A stretch of 64,000 bases of DNA from Gemmiger sp. An87 (GCF_002159185.1 NZ_NFHD01000002.1:62001-126000); one strand, 5' to 3'; positions 50,542 to 60,829 are shown, counted from the stretch's first letter. Numbers and translations are program-made. The notes: generated by a model not told the origin, from the sequence alone.

Positions 50542-51981
50542 ATGTTCGATTACCTGGAAAGCAAAATTCACGATGAATGCGGCGTGTTCGCCGTTTACAG
50601 CCGCGACGAGGACATGGACGTGGTAGCCGATACCTACTACGGCCTGTACGCGCTGCAGCACCGCGGCCAGGAGAGCTGCGGCATCGCCGTGAATGAGGAC
50701 GGCGTGATCCGCAGCCACAAGGACCTGGGGCTGGTGAACGAGGTGTTCACCCCCGAGGTGATCCGCCGCCTGGGCAAGGGCCAGATGGCCCTGGGCCACT
50801 GCCGCTACGCTCCCTACAAGGACCGCACCCGCTCCAGCAGCCAGCCCATGCTGGTCCGCCACATCAAGGGCACCATGGCCCTGGCCTTCAACGGCCAGCT
50901 CACCAACGCGGTGGAGCTGCGGGAGGAGCTGGAGCTGAAGGGCGGCATCTTCCACACCACCAGTGACATTGAGGTCATCGCCTACGCCATCACCCGGGCC
51001 CGGCTGAACGCCGGAAGCATCCAGGAGGCGGTGGAAAAAGCCGTGGACCGGCTCACCGGCGCCTACTCCCTGGTGGTCATGAGCCCCCGCAAGATTGTGG
51101 CGGCCCGCGACCCGCAGGGTATCCGCCCCCTGTGCCTGGGCAAGATTGGCAACAGCGATGTGATCGCCAGCGAGAGCTGCGCCATCCACGCGGCGGGCGG
51201 CGAGTTCGTGCGGGACATCGCCCCCGGCGAGGTTGTGGTCATCGACGAGGAGGGCGTGCACAGCATCGCCCACGCCTGCGGCCAGAAGACCGGCCTGTGC
51301 GTGTTCGAGTATGTGTACTTCGCCCGGCCCGATTCCGTGATCGACGGCGCTTCCGTCCACCGTGCCCGCCGCCGTGCGGGCGCCTTCCTGGCACTGGAGC
51401 ATCCGGTGCAGGCGGACGTGGTCATCGGCGCGCCGGACTCCGGCCTGGACGCTGCCCTGGGCTACGCCCAGCAGAGCGGCATCCCCTACGGCATCGGCTT
51501 TTTGAAGAACAAATACATCGGGCGCACCTTCATCCAGCCCAGCCAGAAGCTGCGGGAGAACACCGTGCGCATCAAGCTGAACCCCATCGCGGACACCGTG
51601 GCCGGCAAGCGTGTGGTGCTGGTGGACGACTCCATCGTGCGCGGTACCACCTCCAAGCAGATCGTACAGCTGCTGCGTGAGGCAGGCGCCACCGAGGTAC
51701 ACTTCCGGGCCTCCAGCCCCAAGTTCCTCTACCCCTGCTACTTCGGCACCGATGTGGACAGCCAGAAAAACCTGATTGCTGCCAACTACACCACCGAAGA
51801 GATCGCACAGCAGATCGGGGTGGACAGCCTGGGCTTCCTGAGCATCGAGAGCGTGAAGAAGATTGCCGAGGGCTGTAAGCTGGACTTCTGCGTGGGCTGC
51901 TTTACCGGCGAATACCCGGTGGAGCCCCCCAAGCGGGAATTTGAGGACAAATACTCCCAGAAGCTGAACAGCAATGACTGA
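50542..51981 (+). CDS. purF: Amidophosphoribosyltransferase PurF
   Basis: 479 residues. A short propeptide (12 residues) precedes the catalytic Cys13 (HDECGVFAVYSR), as in the iron-sulfur enzyme of Bacillus. The glutaminase domain spans about 13-240 and the PRTase domain has VVLVDDSIVRGTTSKQI near 355. Cys residues near the end (CKLDFCVGCF) fit the 4Fe-4S site. It commits PRPP to purine synthesis. AAAGGAAAGG precedes ATG 50542; a TTG 24 bases upstream is less suited. Confidence 0.96.
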   Translation: MFDYLESKIHDECGVFAVYSRDEDMDVVADTYYGLYALQHRGQESCGIAVNEDGVIRSHKDLGLVNEVFTPEVIRRLGKGQMALGHCRYAPYKDRTRSSSQPMLVRHIKGTMALAFNGQLTNAVELREELELKGGIFHTTSDIEVIAYAITRARLNAGSIQEAVEKAVDRLTGAYSLVVMSPRKIVAARDPQGIRPLCLGKIGNSDVIASESCAIHAAGGEFVRDIAPGEVVVIDEEGVHSIAHACGQKTGLCVFEYVYFARPDSVIDGASVHRARRRAGAFLALEHPVQADVVIGAPDSGLDAALGYAQQSGIPYGIGFLKNKYIGRTFIQPSQKLRENTVRIKLNPIADTVAGKRVVLVDDSIVRGTTSKQIVQLLREAGATEVHFRASSPKFLYPCYFGTDVDSQKNLIAANYTTEEIAQQIGVDSLGFLSIESVKKIAEGCKLDFCVGCFTGEYPVEPPKREFEDKYSQKLNSND

Positions 51982-51993
51982 GAAAAAACAACA

Positions 51994-52023
51994 GCCGGGG
52001 CCATTTTTCCGTGGCCCCGGCCT
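51994..52023 (+). terminator. Intra-operon hairpin between purF and purM
   Basis: gccggggcca/tggccccggc with a loop of T's but no T-run after it; likely a partial terminator or mRNA-stabilising structure. Confidence 0.45.
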
Positions 52024-52056
52024 TGCCCGTGAAATGGGCGGTATAAGGAGGAACAA

Positions 52057-53097
52057 ATGGAAAAGAGCTTTTCTGCCAGCTACGCTGCCGCCGGTGTGGA
52101 CATCACCGCCGGTTACAAGGCCGTGGAACTGATGAAGCAGCATGTGGCCCGCACCGTGATCCCCGGCGTGATGGGTGGTCTGGGCGGCTTCGGCGGTCTG
52201 TTTGAACTGGACTGCACCAACATGCCCCACCCGGTACTGGTTTCCGGTACCGATGGCGTGGGCACCAAGCTGAAAATCGCCTTCCTGATGGACAAGCACG
52301 ATACCGTGGGCATCGACTGCGTGGCCATGTGCGTGAACGACGTGGTCTGTGCCGGCGCCAAGCCCCTGATCTTCCTGGATTACATCGCCTGCGGCAAGAA
52401 CGTGCCTGAGCGCATTGCCCAGATGGTGGCCGGTGTGGCCGAGGGCTGCGTACAGGCAGGCTGCGCCCTGGTGGGCGGCGAGACCGCCGAGATGCCCGGC
52501 TTCTACCCGGAGGACGAGTACGACCTGGCGGGCTTCACCGTGGGTGCTGTGGACAAGAGCAAGATCCTGTCCAACGAGGCCATGGTCCCCGGCGATGTGA
52601 TCATCGCTCTGCCCTCCTCCGGCGTACATTCCAACGGCTTCTCTCTGGTGCGCCGGGTCTTTGATCTGGAGAACCATCCCGAGGTGCTCAAGGAGTACCA
52701 CGAGGAGCTGGGCTGCACTCTGGGCGAGGCCCTGCTGGCGCCCACCCGCATCTACGTGAAGCAGGTTCTGGCCGTGATGGACCAGATCGCCGTGAAGGGC
52801 GTGTCCCACATCACCGGCGGCGGCTTCTACGAGAACATCCCCCGCAGCCTGAAGGCGGGCTGCAAGGCCGTCATCAAGAAGGAAGACGTACGCACTCCCG
52901 CTCTGTTCGGCTTCATCCAGAAGGCGGGCAACATCCCCGAGCGTGACATGTTCAACACCTTCAACATGGGCGTTGGCATGATTCTGACCGTAGCCAAGGA
53001 AGACGCGGACAAGGCCCTGGCCATCCTGAAGAAGCAGGGCGAGGACGCCTACATCCTGGGCGTGATCGGCGAAGGCGAGGGCGTGGAGTTATGCTGA
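52057..53097 (+). CDS. purM: Phosphoribosylformylglycinamidine cyclo-ligase PurM
   Basis: 346 residues. [29 protein letters not shown] near 65, [27 protein letters not shown] near 90-120, and [11 protein letters not shown] near 145 are PurM signatures. It makes AIR from FGAM. AAGGAGG is 7 bases before the ATG. It overlaps purN by 7 bases. Confidence 0.97.
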   Translation: MEKSFSASYAAAGVDITAGYKAVELMKQHVARTVIPGVMGGLGGFGGLFELDCTNMPHPVLVSGTDGVGTKLKIAFLMDKHDTVGIDCVAMCVNDVVCAGAKPLIFLDYIACGKNVPERIAQMVAGVAEGCVQAGCALVGGETAEMPGFYPEDEYDLAGFTVGAVDKSKILSNEAMVPGDVIIALPSSGVHSNGFSLVRRVFDLENHPEVLKEYHEELGCTLGEALLAPTRIYVKQVLAVMDQIAVKGVSHITGGGFYENIPRSLKAGCKAVIKKEDVRTPALFGFIQKAGNIPERDMFNTFNMGVGMILTVAKEDADKALAILKKQGEDAYILGVIGEGEGVELC

Positions 53098-53687
53098 ACA
53101 TCGCGGTTCTGGTCTCCGGCGGCGGCACCAACCTGCAGGCCATCCTGGACAGCCAGGCCCGGGGGGACATCCCCCACGGCCGGGTGAGCCTGGTGGTTGC
53201 ATCGAGGCCCGGCGTTTACGCGCTGGAGCGGGCCGAAAAGGCCGGCGTGCCCGGCGTGGTGGTACGCCGCAAGGATTACGAGAGCAGCGAGGCCTTCGAC
53301 GCGGCCCTGCTGAACGTTTTGAAGGAAAACCACATCGACCTGGTGGTGCTGGCGGGCTTTCTGTCCATTCTGGGGCCCAGTGTCATCGCCGCCTACCCGG
53401 AGCGCATCCTGAATGTGCACCCCAGCCTGATCCCCAGCTTCTGCGGCGAGGGCTTTTACGGTCTGCGGGTGCATGAGGCGGCCCTTGCCAAGGGTGTGAA
53501 GGTGACCGGCGCCACCGTGCATTTCGTGAATGAGATCTGCGACGGCGGCCGCATCCTGAAGCAGAAGGCCGTGGAGGTGCAGCCCGGCGATACCCCGGAG
53601 ATTTTGCAGCGCCGGGTGATGGAGCAGGCGGAATGGATCATCCTGCCCGCCGCCATCGCAGAGGTCTGCGAGGAATACGATAAGTAA
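53091..53687 (+). CDS. purN: Glycinamide ribonucleotide formyltransferase PurN
   Basis: 198 residues. [15 protein letters not shown] near 6, [33 protein letters not shown] (about 84-116, including the catalytic Asn and His) and [15 protein letters not shown] with the catalytic Asp. It is folate dependent. Overlapping purM indicates coupling. Confidence 0.97.
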   Translation: MLNIAVLVSGGGTNLQAILDSQARGDIPHGRVSLVVASRPGVYALERAEKAGVPGVVVRRKDYESSEAFDAALLNVLKENHIDLVVLAGFLSILGPSVIAAYPERILNVHPSLIPSFCGEGFYGLRVHEAALAKGVKVTGATVHFVNEICDGGRILKQKAVEVQPGDTPEILQRRVMEQAEWIILPAAIAEVCEEYDK

Positions 53688-53727
53688 ATTTAGTCTATAT
53701 CATACGATTTGGAATATGGAGGCCAAG

Positions 53728-54465
53728 ATGGAACAGCTGGATCTGTACAAACTGGTGAACGAAAATGCCTACCCCGGCCGGGGCATCGTGCTGGGCCTTG
53801 CCCCCAGCGGCAAGAAGGCGCTGATCGCCTACTTTATCATGGGCCGCAGCGCCAACAGCCGCAACCGTGTGTTTGACCCGGTGCCCGAGATCGGCGGCAT
53901 CCGCACCCTGGCGGCCGACCCCGCCAAGCTGGAGGACCCCAGCCTGATCATCTACAACCCGGTGCGCACCGTGGCAAATGCCCACATCGTGACCAACGGC
54001 GACCAGACCGACACCGTGTATGAGTTCATGGCCCGTGGCGAGCGCTTTGAGGATGCCCTGCGCACCCGCACCTTCGAGCCGGACGGCCCCAACTGGACCC
54101 CCCGCATCAGCGGCCTGGTGGAGCTGGAGGATGGCAAATGCAGCTACAAGCTGTCCATTCTGAAGAGTGCTGACGGCAACGGCGAAAGCTGCCGCCGCTA
54201 CTTCTTCGAGTACCCCATCCCGGTGGCGGGCGAGGGCCACTTCATCCACACCTACAAGTGCGATGGCAACCCCATCCCCAGCTTTGAGGGCGAGCCCGAG
54301 AAGATCGCCCTGCCCGAGGAGGCCGAGGAGCTGGCCACCAACCTGTGGGCCAACCTGAACGAGGACAACAAGGTCAGCCTGTTCGTGCGTGCCATCGACC
54401 TGGCCACCGGCGAGACCGAAGACGTGATCATCAACAAGTACGACGCTGTTTGCGACGAAGAATAA
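53728..54465 (+). CDS. purO: IMP cyclohydrolase, PurO-type
   Basis: 245 residues. YPGRGIVLGLAPSGKKALIAYFIMGRSANSRNRVF near 13-47 is the hallmark of the archaeal-type IMP cyclohydrolase family (PF07826). It closes FAICAR to IMP, the last step. It is unrelated to the cyclohydrolase half of bifunctional PurH. ATG 53728 is 5 bases after GGAGG; an upstream ATG at 53716 precedes that site. It lies 16 bases before the formyltransferase gene. Confidence 0.9.
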   Translation: MEQLDLYKLVNENAYPGRGIVLGLAPSGKKALIAYFIMGRSANSRNRVFDPVPEIGGIRTLAADPAKLEDPSLIIYNPVRTVANAHIVTNGDQTDTVYEFMARGERFEDALRTRTFEPDGPNWTPRISGLVELEDGKCSYKLSILKSADGNGESCRRYFFEYPIPVAGEGHFIHTYKCDGNPIPSFEGEPEKIALPEEAEELATNLWANLNEDNKVSLFVRAIDLATGETEDVIINKYDAVCDEE

Positions 54466-54481
54466 GGGGGAGAACGATACC

Positions 54482-55654
54482 ATGACCGAACTGGAACTGA
54501 AATACGGCTGTAACCCCAACCAGAAGCCTGCCCGCATCTTCATGAAGGAGGGCGAGCTGCCGGTGACCGTTTTGAACGGCAAGCCCGGCTACATCAACTT
54601 TCTGGACGCGCTGAACTCCTGGCAGCTGGTCAGGGAGCTGAAGCAGGCCACCGGCCTGCCCGCCGCCGCTTCCTTCAAGCATGTTTCCCCGGCGGGCTCG
54701 GCCTTGGGCCTGCCCCTGGACGACACTTTGAAGAAGATGTACTTCTGCGAGGGCCTGGAGCTGAGCCCCCTGGCCTGCGCCTACGCCCGCGCCCGCGGCG
54801 CCGACCGCATGAGCAGCTTCGGCGACTGGATCGCCCTGTCTGACGTGTGCGACGAGAGCACCGCCAAGGTCATCCAGCATGAGGTGACCGACGGCATCAT
54901 CGCCCCCGGCTACACCGACGAGGCCCTGGCCATCCTGAAGGCAAAGCGCAAGGGCAATTACAACATCGTGCAGATCGACCCGGACTATCAGCCCGAGCCC
55001 ATCGAGCGCAAGCAGGTTTACGGCATCGTGTTCGAGCAGGGCCGCAACGAGCTGAAGATCGACGAGAGCATGCTGGAGAACCTGGTCACCGACAACAAGA
55101 CCCTGACCGACGAGCAGAAGCGGGACCTGATGCTCTGCCTGATCACCCTGAAGTACACCCAGTCCAACAGCGTGTGCTACGCCCAGGGCGGCCAGGTGAT
55201 CGGCGTGGGCGCCGGCCAGCAGAGCCGCATTCACTGCACCCGTCTGGCCGGCAACAAGGCCGACATCTGGCAGCTGCGCCATCATCCCAAGGTGCTGGCC
55301 CTGCCCTTCCGGGAGGACGTTTCCCGCCCCAACCGGGACAACGCCATCGACGTTTACATCAGCGACGAGTACGAGGATGTGATCGGCGACGACGTATGGG
55401 CCGAGACCTTCACCGAGCAGCCCGCCCCCCTCACCACCGAGGAAAAGAAGGCCTGGCTGGCCCAGGTGAAGGGCGTGGTGCTGGGCAGCGACGCCTTCTT
55501 CCCCTTCGGCGACAACATCGAGCGCGCCCGCCGCAGCGGCGTGGAGGCCATTGTGCAGCCCGGCGGTTCCATCCGGGACCAGCAGGTCATCGACACCTGC
55601 AACAAATACGGCATCGCCATGGCCTTCTGCGGCATCCGTCTGTTCCACCACTAA
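54482..55654 (+). CDS. purH: AICAR formyltransferase (stand-alone PurH transformylase)
   Basis: 390 residues. LKYGCNPNQKPARIF at the start, AAASFKHVSPAGSA near 62 (with the catalytic Lys-His), KYTQSNSVCYAQGGQVIGVGAGQQSRIHCTRLA near 225, and VVLGSDAFFPFGDNIERA are the AICARFT signatures. The N-terminal cyclohydrolase of bifunctional PurH is missing, and its role is taken by the PurO-type gene directly upstream. GGGGAGA precedes the ATG by 7 bases. Confidence 0.93.
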   Translation: MTELELKYGCNPNQKPARIFMKEGELPVTVLNGKPGYINFLDALNSWQLVRELKQATGLPAAASFKHVSPAGSALGLPLDDTLKKMYFCEGLELSPLACAYARARGADRMSSFGDWIALSDVCDESTAKVIQHEVTDGIIAPGYTDEALAILKAKRKGNYNIVQIDPDYQPEPIERKQVYGIVFEQGRNELKIDESMLENLVTDNKTLTDEQKRDLMLCLITLKYTQSNSVCYAQGGQVIGVGAGQQSRIHCTRLAGNKADIWQLRHHPKVLALPFREDVSRPNRDNAIDVYISDEYEDVIGDDVWAETFTEQPAPLTTEEKKAWLAQVKGVVLGSDAFFPFGDNIERARRSGVEAIVQPGGSIRDQQVIDTCNKYGIAMAFCGIRLFHH

Positions 55655-55717
55655 GGAGCACTGGCTGCGCGCCGCACAAATTTGTGCATTGGGCTTTTGG
55701 CCCTGACTGGATTTTGC

Positions 55718-55723
55718 TATAAT
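55718..55723 (+). promoter_or_regulatory. Extended -10 element for purD-purL-purB
   Basis: TGcTATAAT with a weak -35, 95 bases upstream of purD. The expected start site falls inside the 5' arm of the adjoining terminator. Confidence 0.5.
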
Positions 55724-55770
55724 AAAGCCAGACGACCATAAGAGAGCATGAAAAGGCCGTCTGGCTTTTT
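55724..55770 (+). terminator. Terminator after purH
   Basis: aaagccagacg/cgtctggcttt with an extra CC/GG pair, a loop of about 20 bases and TTTTT. Confidence 0.65.
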
Positions 55771-55817
55771 GAATGCTCCACACTTGCCTGCATGGAACGA
55801 AAGAGGGAATCAAGCGC

Positions 55818-57107
55818 ATGAAAATATTGGTTGTGGGTGGCGGCGGCCGCGAGCACGCCATCGTGAAAAAACTGAAGGAGAGCCCCCTTTGCACCGAGCT
55901 GTGGGCGGCCCCCGGCAACGGCGGCATCGCCTGCGACGCCAAATGCAAGAACATTCCGGCCACTGACATCGAGGCCCAGGTCGCCTTTGCGAAGGAGGAG
56001 GGCTTTGACTACGTGGTGGTCGCGCCGGACGATCCGCTGGCTCTGGGCCTGGTGGACAAGCTGGCCGAGGCGGGCATCCCGGCCTTTGGCCCCAGCGCCG
56101 CCGCGGCCCGCATCGAGGCCAGCAAGGTGTTCAGCAAGGACCTGATGAAGAAGTACGGCATCCCCACCGCGAAGTACGAGGTGTTCACCGAGGCCGACGC
56201 GGCCATGGCCTACATCAAGGCCGAGGGCAGCTATCCGGTGGTCATCAAGGCGGATGGTCTGGCGCTGGGCAAGGGCGTGCTGATCTGCCAGAACGAGGCC
56301 GAGGCCGAGACCGCCCTGCACGAGATGATCGACGAGAAGAAGTTCGGCGCATCCGGTACCCGGGTGGTGGTGGAGGAGTTCCTCACCGGCCCCGAGGTGA
56401 GCGTGCTGGCCTTTGCCGACGGCGAGACTCTGAAGCCTATGGTCTCCAGCATGGACCACAAGCGCGCGCTGGACGGCGATGAGGGCCTGAATACCGGCGG
56501 CATGGGCACCATCGCCCCCAACCCCTGCTACACCCCCGAGGTGGCCGAGGAATGCCGCAAGCAGATCTTCGAGCCCACCATGAAGGCCATGCAGGCCGAG
56601 GGCTGCCCCTTCAAGGGCTGCCTGTACTTCGGCCTGATGATCACCCCCAAGGGACCCCGGGTGATCGAGTATAACTGCCGCTTCGGCGACCCCGAGACCC
56701 AGGTGGTGCTGCCCCTGCTGGACAGCGACCTGCTCCAGATCATGCTGGCCTGCACGAGCGGCACCCTGGCGGACACCCAGGTGAAGTTCAAGAACGAGAG
56801 CGCCGCCTGCGTGATTCTGGCCAGCGGCGGCTACCCCGAGCACTACGAAAAGGGCAAGGAGATCACCGGCCTGGAAAACGGCCAGGTGCCCGGCAGCGAC
56901 GTGGTGGTCTACCACGCCGGTACCGCCGAAAAGGACGGTAAGCTGGTGACCAGCGGCGGCCGCGTGCTGGGTGTGAGCGCCACTGCTCCCACCCTGGAAA
57001 AAGCGCTGGAAAAGGCCTACGCCGCCAGCGAGCAGATTCATTTTGACAAGCTGCACAAGCGCGCCGACATCGGCCGCCGTGCCCTGAACGCCTTAAAAGG
57101 AGAGTGA
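55818..57107 (+). CDS. purD: Phosphoribosylamine-glycine ligase PurD
   Basis: 429 residues, ATP-grasp enzyme. MKILVVGGGGREHAIVKKL at the start, PAFGPSAAAARIEASKVFSKDLMKKYGIPTA near 95, GLNTGGMGTIAPNPCY near 222, and RFGDPETQVVLPLLDSDL near 290 are PurD signatures. ATG 55818 is the canonical start; AGAGGGA precedes it by about 9 bases. Confidence 0.96.
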   Translation: MKILVVGGGGREHAIVKKLKESPLCTELWAAPGNGGIACDAKCKNIPATDIEAQVAFAKEEGFDYVVVAPDDPLALGLVDKLAEAGIPAFGPSAAAARIEASKVFSKDLMKKYGIPTAKYEVFTEADAAMAYIKAEGSYPVVIKADGLALGKGVLICQNEAEAETALHEMIDEKKFGASGTRVVVEEFLTGPEVSVLAFADGETLKPMVSSMDHKRALDGDEGLNTGGMGTIAPNPCYTPEVAEECRKQIFEPTMKAMQAEGCPFKGCLYFGLMITPKGPRVIEYNCRFGDPETQVVLPLLDSDLLQIMLACTSGTLADTQVKFKNESAACVILASGGYPEHYEKGKEITGLENGQVPGSDVVVYHAGTAEKDGKLVTSGGRVLGVSATAPTLEKALEKAYAASEQIHFDKLHKRADIGRRALNALKGE

Positions 57108-57111
57108 ACCC

Positions 57112-60100
57112 ATGGTATACCGCATCTATGTGGAAAAGAAGAAGGGCTTTGACCACGAGGCCCAAAACCTGCTGGGCGAAGTGCACGGCCTGCTGGGCAT
57201 CCAGTCGGTGACCGGCCTGCGCATTCTGAACCGTTACGACGTGGAGGGTGTGAGCGAGGAACTGTTCCGCAGCTGCATCCCCACCGTGTTCAGCGAGCCC
57301 CCTGTGGACAACACCTGCGACCACTGCCCCGAGGCGGACGTGGTGTTCGCGGTGGAATACCTGCCCGGTCAGTTCGACCAGCGGGCCGCTTCCGCCAGCG
57401 AGTGCATCCAGCTGATCAGCCAGGGCGAGCGCCCCACCGTGCGCACCGCCCGGGTGTATCTGATTACAGGCAACCCCACTGAGACGGAGCTGGCTCAGAT
57501 CAAGAAGTATGTCATCAACCCGGTGGAGGCCCGCGAAGCCAGCCTCTCCCGCAAGGACACCCTGCAGATGGAGTACCCCACCCCCAGCACCGTGGAGACC
57601 CTCACCGGCTTCTGCGAGCTGGATGAGGAGGGCCTGGCCAACTTCGTGAAGGAGAAGGGCCTGGCCATGGACGAGGCGGACATCGCCTTCTGCCAGAACT
57701 ACTTCCGGTTTGAAAAGCGGGACCCGACCATCACCGAGATCCGCATGATCGACACCTACTGGTCCGATCACTGCCGCCACACCACCTTCGGCACCATCCT
57801 GGACGAGATCGAGATCCGGGACGTGCAGGTGAAGAAGGCCTTCGATCACTACCTGGCCATGCGCAAGGCGGTGTATGCGGGCCGCAAGAAGAACATGTGC
57901 CTGATGGACCTTGCCACCATCGGCGCCAAGTACCTGGCCAGCATCGGCAAGCTGAAGAACCTGGACGAGTCCGAGGAGATCAACGCCTGCACCGTGAAGA
58001 TTAAGTGCGATGTGGACGGCGAGGAGCAGGACTGGCTGTATCTGTTCAAGAACGAGACCCACAACCACCCCACCGAGATCGAGCCCTTCGGCGGCGCGGC
58101 CACCTGCATCGGCGGCGCCATCCGTGACCCCCTGTCCGGCCGCAGCTACGTTTACCAGGCCATGCGCGTGACCGGCGCGGGCGACCCGCTGGTTCCGGTG
58201 AGCGAGACCATGGCGGGCAAGCTGCCCCAGCGCAAGCTGGTCACCACCGCCGCCGCCGGTTACTCCAGCTACGGCAACCAGATCGGTCTGGCCACCGGTC
58301 AGGTGGATGAGCTGTACCACCCGGGCTACGTGGCCAAGCGCCTGGAGATCGGCGCTGTGGTGGGCGCGGCTCCCGCGGCCAACGTGCGCCGTGAGGTGCC
58401 CGCTGCCGGCGACATCGTGGTGCTGCTGGGCGGCGCCACCGGCCGCGACGGCTGCGGCGGCGCCACCGGCTCCTCCAAGGCCCACAAGCTGGAGAGCCTG
58501 GAGACCTGCGGCGCTGAGGTGCAGAAGGGCAACGCCCCCATCGAGCGCAAGCTGCAGCGTCTGTTCCGCCGCCCCGAGGCCACCCGCCTGATCAAGCGCT
58601 GCAACGACTTCGGCGCGGGCGGCGTGTCCGTTGCCATCGGCGAGCTGGCCGACGGCCTGGCCATCGATCTGGATGCCGTGCCCAAGAAGTACGAGGGCCT
58701 GGACGGCACCGAGCTGGCCATCAGCGAGAGCCAGGAGCGTATGGCCGTTGTGCTGGCGCCCCAGGACGTGGAGGCCTTCGTGAAGCTGGCCAATGAGGAA
58801 AACCTGGACGCCACCGTGGTGGCCACCGTCACCGAGGACCCCCGCCTGACCATGACCTGGAAGGGCAACACCATCGTAAACATCAGCCGCAACTTCCTGA
58901 ACTCCAACGGCGCCGAAAAGCGCGCCCGGGTTCTGGTCTACGACTGCCAGGACTACAAGGTGGACTGGAAGGGCGACACCTGGGCCGAGAAGATGCAGAA
59001 TCTGGTCACTGACCTGAACGTCTGCAGCAAGAAGGGCCTGTCCGAGCGGTTCGACTCCACCATCGGCGCGGCCACCGTGCTCATGCCCTTCGGCGGCAAG
59101 TACCAGCTGACCCCCGCCCAGGCCATGGCGGCTAAGCTGCCGGTGCCCGGCGAGACCACCACCTGCAGCGGTATGGCCTGGGGCTACAACCCCTATCTGA
59201 TGGAGAAAAAGCAGTACAGCGGCGCGTACCTGGCCGTTGTGGAGAGCGTCTCCAAGCTGGTGGCCAGCGGCTTCCGCTATGAGGACGCCTACCTGACCTT
59301 CCAGGAATACTTCGAGCGTCTGGGCGACGCCCCCGAGCGCTGGGGCAAGCCCTTCGCCGCCCTGCTGGGCGCCCTGATGGCCCAGGTGGACCTGGGCGTG
59401 GCCGCCATCGGCGGCAAGGACAGCATGTCCGGCAGCTTCGAGAACCTGGATGTGCCTCCCACGCTGGTGAGCTTCGCCACCGCCATCGGCAATACCAAGA
59501 ATGTGATCAGCCCCGAGTTCAAGGCCGCGGGCAGCAAGGTGGTCTGGCTGTATCCCGAGTATCAGGATAAGCTGGAGCTGCGCCCCGAGCCCCACAGCCT
59601 GAAGAAGCTGTACAAGAAGGTGGAGGAGCTGATCGCTTCCGGTAAGGTGAAGGCCGCCTACACTCCCGGCTACGGCTGCGCTGCCGAGGCAGTGTTCAAG
59701 ATGTGCCTGGGCAACCGGCTGGGCTTCGCGCTGGATGCCGCCCGTGACCCGGAGAACCTGTTCCATCCCGCCTACGGCAGCTTCATTCTGGAGGTTGAGC
59801 CGGAGCTGGAGCTGGACGAGGGCGTTGTTCTGGGCACCGTCACCGAGACCTACGCGCTGAAGATCGCCGGCGAGACCATCGATCTGGCTGCTCTGCAGGA
59901 GGCCTGGGAGCGCAAGCTGGAGCCGGTGTTCCCCTACCGCAAGGCGGGCGCCACCGTGGACAAGATCAGCTGCGAGGCCACCGAGCGCAAGGCTCCGGCC
60001 ATCGGCATCGCCAAGCCCAAGGTCATCATTCCCGTATTCCCCGGCACCAACTGTGAGTACGACACCGCCCGCGCCTTTGCCCGCGCCGGTGCCGACCCGA

Positions 60101-60813
60101 AGGTGCTGGTCATCAACAACCTGAGTGCCTCGGCGGTTGCCGAGAGCTGCGCCGCCCTGACCCAGGCCATCCGGGAGAGCCAGATCGTGATGCTGCCCGG
60201 CGGCTTCTCCGGCGGCGACGAGCCGGACGGCAGCGCCAAGTTCATCACCGCCTTCCTGCGGGCTCCTTCCGTCACCGAGGCGGTCCACGAGCTGCTGCAG
60301 AAGCGCGACGGCCTGATGCTGGGCATCTGCAACGGCTTCCAGGCGCTGATCAAGCTGGGGCTCGTGCCCTACGGCGAGATCCGCCCCATCACCGCGGAAT
60401 GCCCCACCCTGACCTTCAACACCATCAACCGCCACCAGAGCATGCTGGTGAACACCCGCATCGCCTCCAACAAGAGCCCCTGGCTGAGCCGCTGCAGTGT
60501 GGACGAAGTTCACACCATCGCCATCAGCCACGGCGAGGGCCGCTTCGTGGCCAGCGACGAGGTGGTGAAGAGCCTGATCGAGAACGGTCAGGTGGCCACC
60601 CAGTATGTGGACGCGGCGGGCCAGCCCACCATGGACCTGCGCTACAACCCCAACGGCAGCGTGCTGGCCATCGAGGGCATCACCAGCCCGGACGGCCGCG
60701 TGCTGGGCAAGATGGGCCACACCGAGCGCAGCGGCGACGAGCTGTACAAGAACGTGCCCGGCAACAAGTACCAGCCCCTGTTCGAGGGCGGCGTGGATTA
60801 CTTCAAGCTGTAA
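57112..60813 (+). CDS. purL: Phosphoribosylformylglycinamidine synthase, single-chain PurL (synthetase plus glutaminase)
   Basis: 1233 residues. The N-terminal PurS-like part (about 1-120) is followed by two AIRS-type halves (YWSDHCRHTTFG near 220; NETHNHPTEIEPFGGAAT near 315; a second half from about 650) and a class I glutaminase domain (about 965-1233; FPGTNCEYDTARAF, GGFSGGDEPDGSAKF, catalytic Cys in GICNGFQ, then a His/Glu near the end). In most Bacilli these are separate purS, purQ and purL; here all are in one chain. It makes FGAM. Confidence 0.95.
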   Translation: MVYRIYVEKKKGFDHEAQNLLGEVHGLLGIQSVTGLRILNRYDVEGVSEELFRSCIPTVFSEPPVDNTCDHCPEADVVFAVEYLPGQFDQRAASASECIQLISQGERPTVRTARVYLITGNPTETELAQIKKYVINPVEAREASLSRKDTLQMEYPTPSTVETLTGFCELDEEGLANFVKEKGLAMDEADIAFCQNYFRFEKRDPTITEIRMIDTYWSDHCRHTTFGTILDEIEIRDVQVKKAFDHYLAMRKAVYAGRKKNMCLMDLATIGAKYLASIGKLKNLDESEEINACTVKIKCDVDGEEQDWLYLFKNETHNHPTEIEPFGGAATCIGGAIRDPLSGRSYVYQAMRVTGAGDPLVPVSETMAGKLPQRKLVTTAAAGYSSYGNQIGLATGQVDELYHPGYVAKRLEIGAVVGAAPAANVRREVPAAGDIVVLLGGATGRDGCGGATGSSKAHKLESLETCGAEVQKGNAPIERKLQRLFRRPEATRLIKRCNDFGAGGVSVAIGELADGLAIDLDAVPKKYEGLDGTELAISESQERMAVVLAPQDVEAFVKLANEENLDATVVATVTEDPRLTMTWKGNTIVNISRNFLNSNGAEKRARVLVYDCQDYKVDWKGDTWAEKMQNLVTDLNVCSKKGLSERFDSTIGAATVLMPFGGKYQLTPAQAMAAKLPVPGETTTCSGMAWGYNPYLMEKKQYSGAYLAVVESVSKLVASGFRYEDAYLTFQEYFERLGDAPERWGKPFAALLGALMAQVDLGVAAIGGKDSMSGSFENLDVPPTLVSFATAIGNTKNVISPEFKAAGSKVVWLYPEYQDKLELRPEPHSLKKLYKKVEELIASGKVKAAYTPGYGCAAEAVFKMCLGNRLGFALDAARDPENLFHPAYGSFILEVEPELELDEGVVLGTVTETYALKIAGETIDLAALQEAWERKLEPVFPYRKAGATVDKISCEATERKAPAIGIAKPKVIIPVFPGTNCEYDTARAFARAGADPKVLVINNLSASAVAESCAALTQAIRESQIVMLPGGFSGGDEPDGSAKFITAFLRAPSVTEAVHELLQKRDGLMLGICNGFQALIKLGLVPYGEIRPITAECPTLTFNTINRHQSMLVNTRIASNKSPWLSRCSVDEVHTIAISHGEGRFVASDEVVKSLIENGQVATQYVDAAGQPTMDLRYNPNGSVLAIEGITSPDGRVLGKMGHTERSGDELYKNVPGNKYQPLFEGGVDYFKL

Positions 60814-60829
60814 GCCCAAAAAACAAGTC

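Noticed and set aside
49729-52809. 1026-codon minus-strand frame opposite purC/purF/purM
   Set aside because: Same shadow effect; no SD, no domain, and three certain genes on the other strand.
56863-60819. Very long minus-strand open frame (about 1318 codons) opposite purD/purL
   Set aside because: It mirrors purL codons in a GC-rich, codon-biased gene and encodes low-complexity His/Ala/Gly/Val-rich sequence with no recognisable domain.
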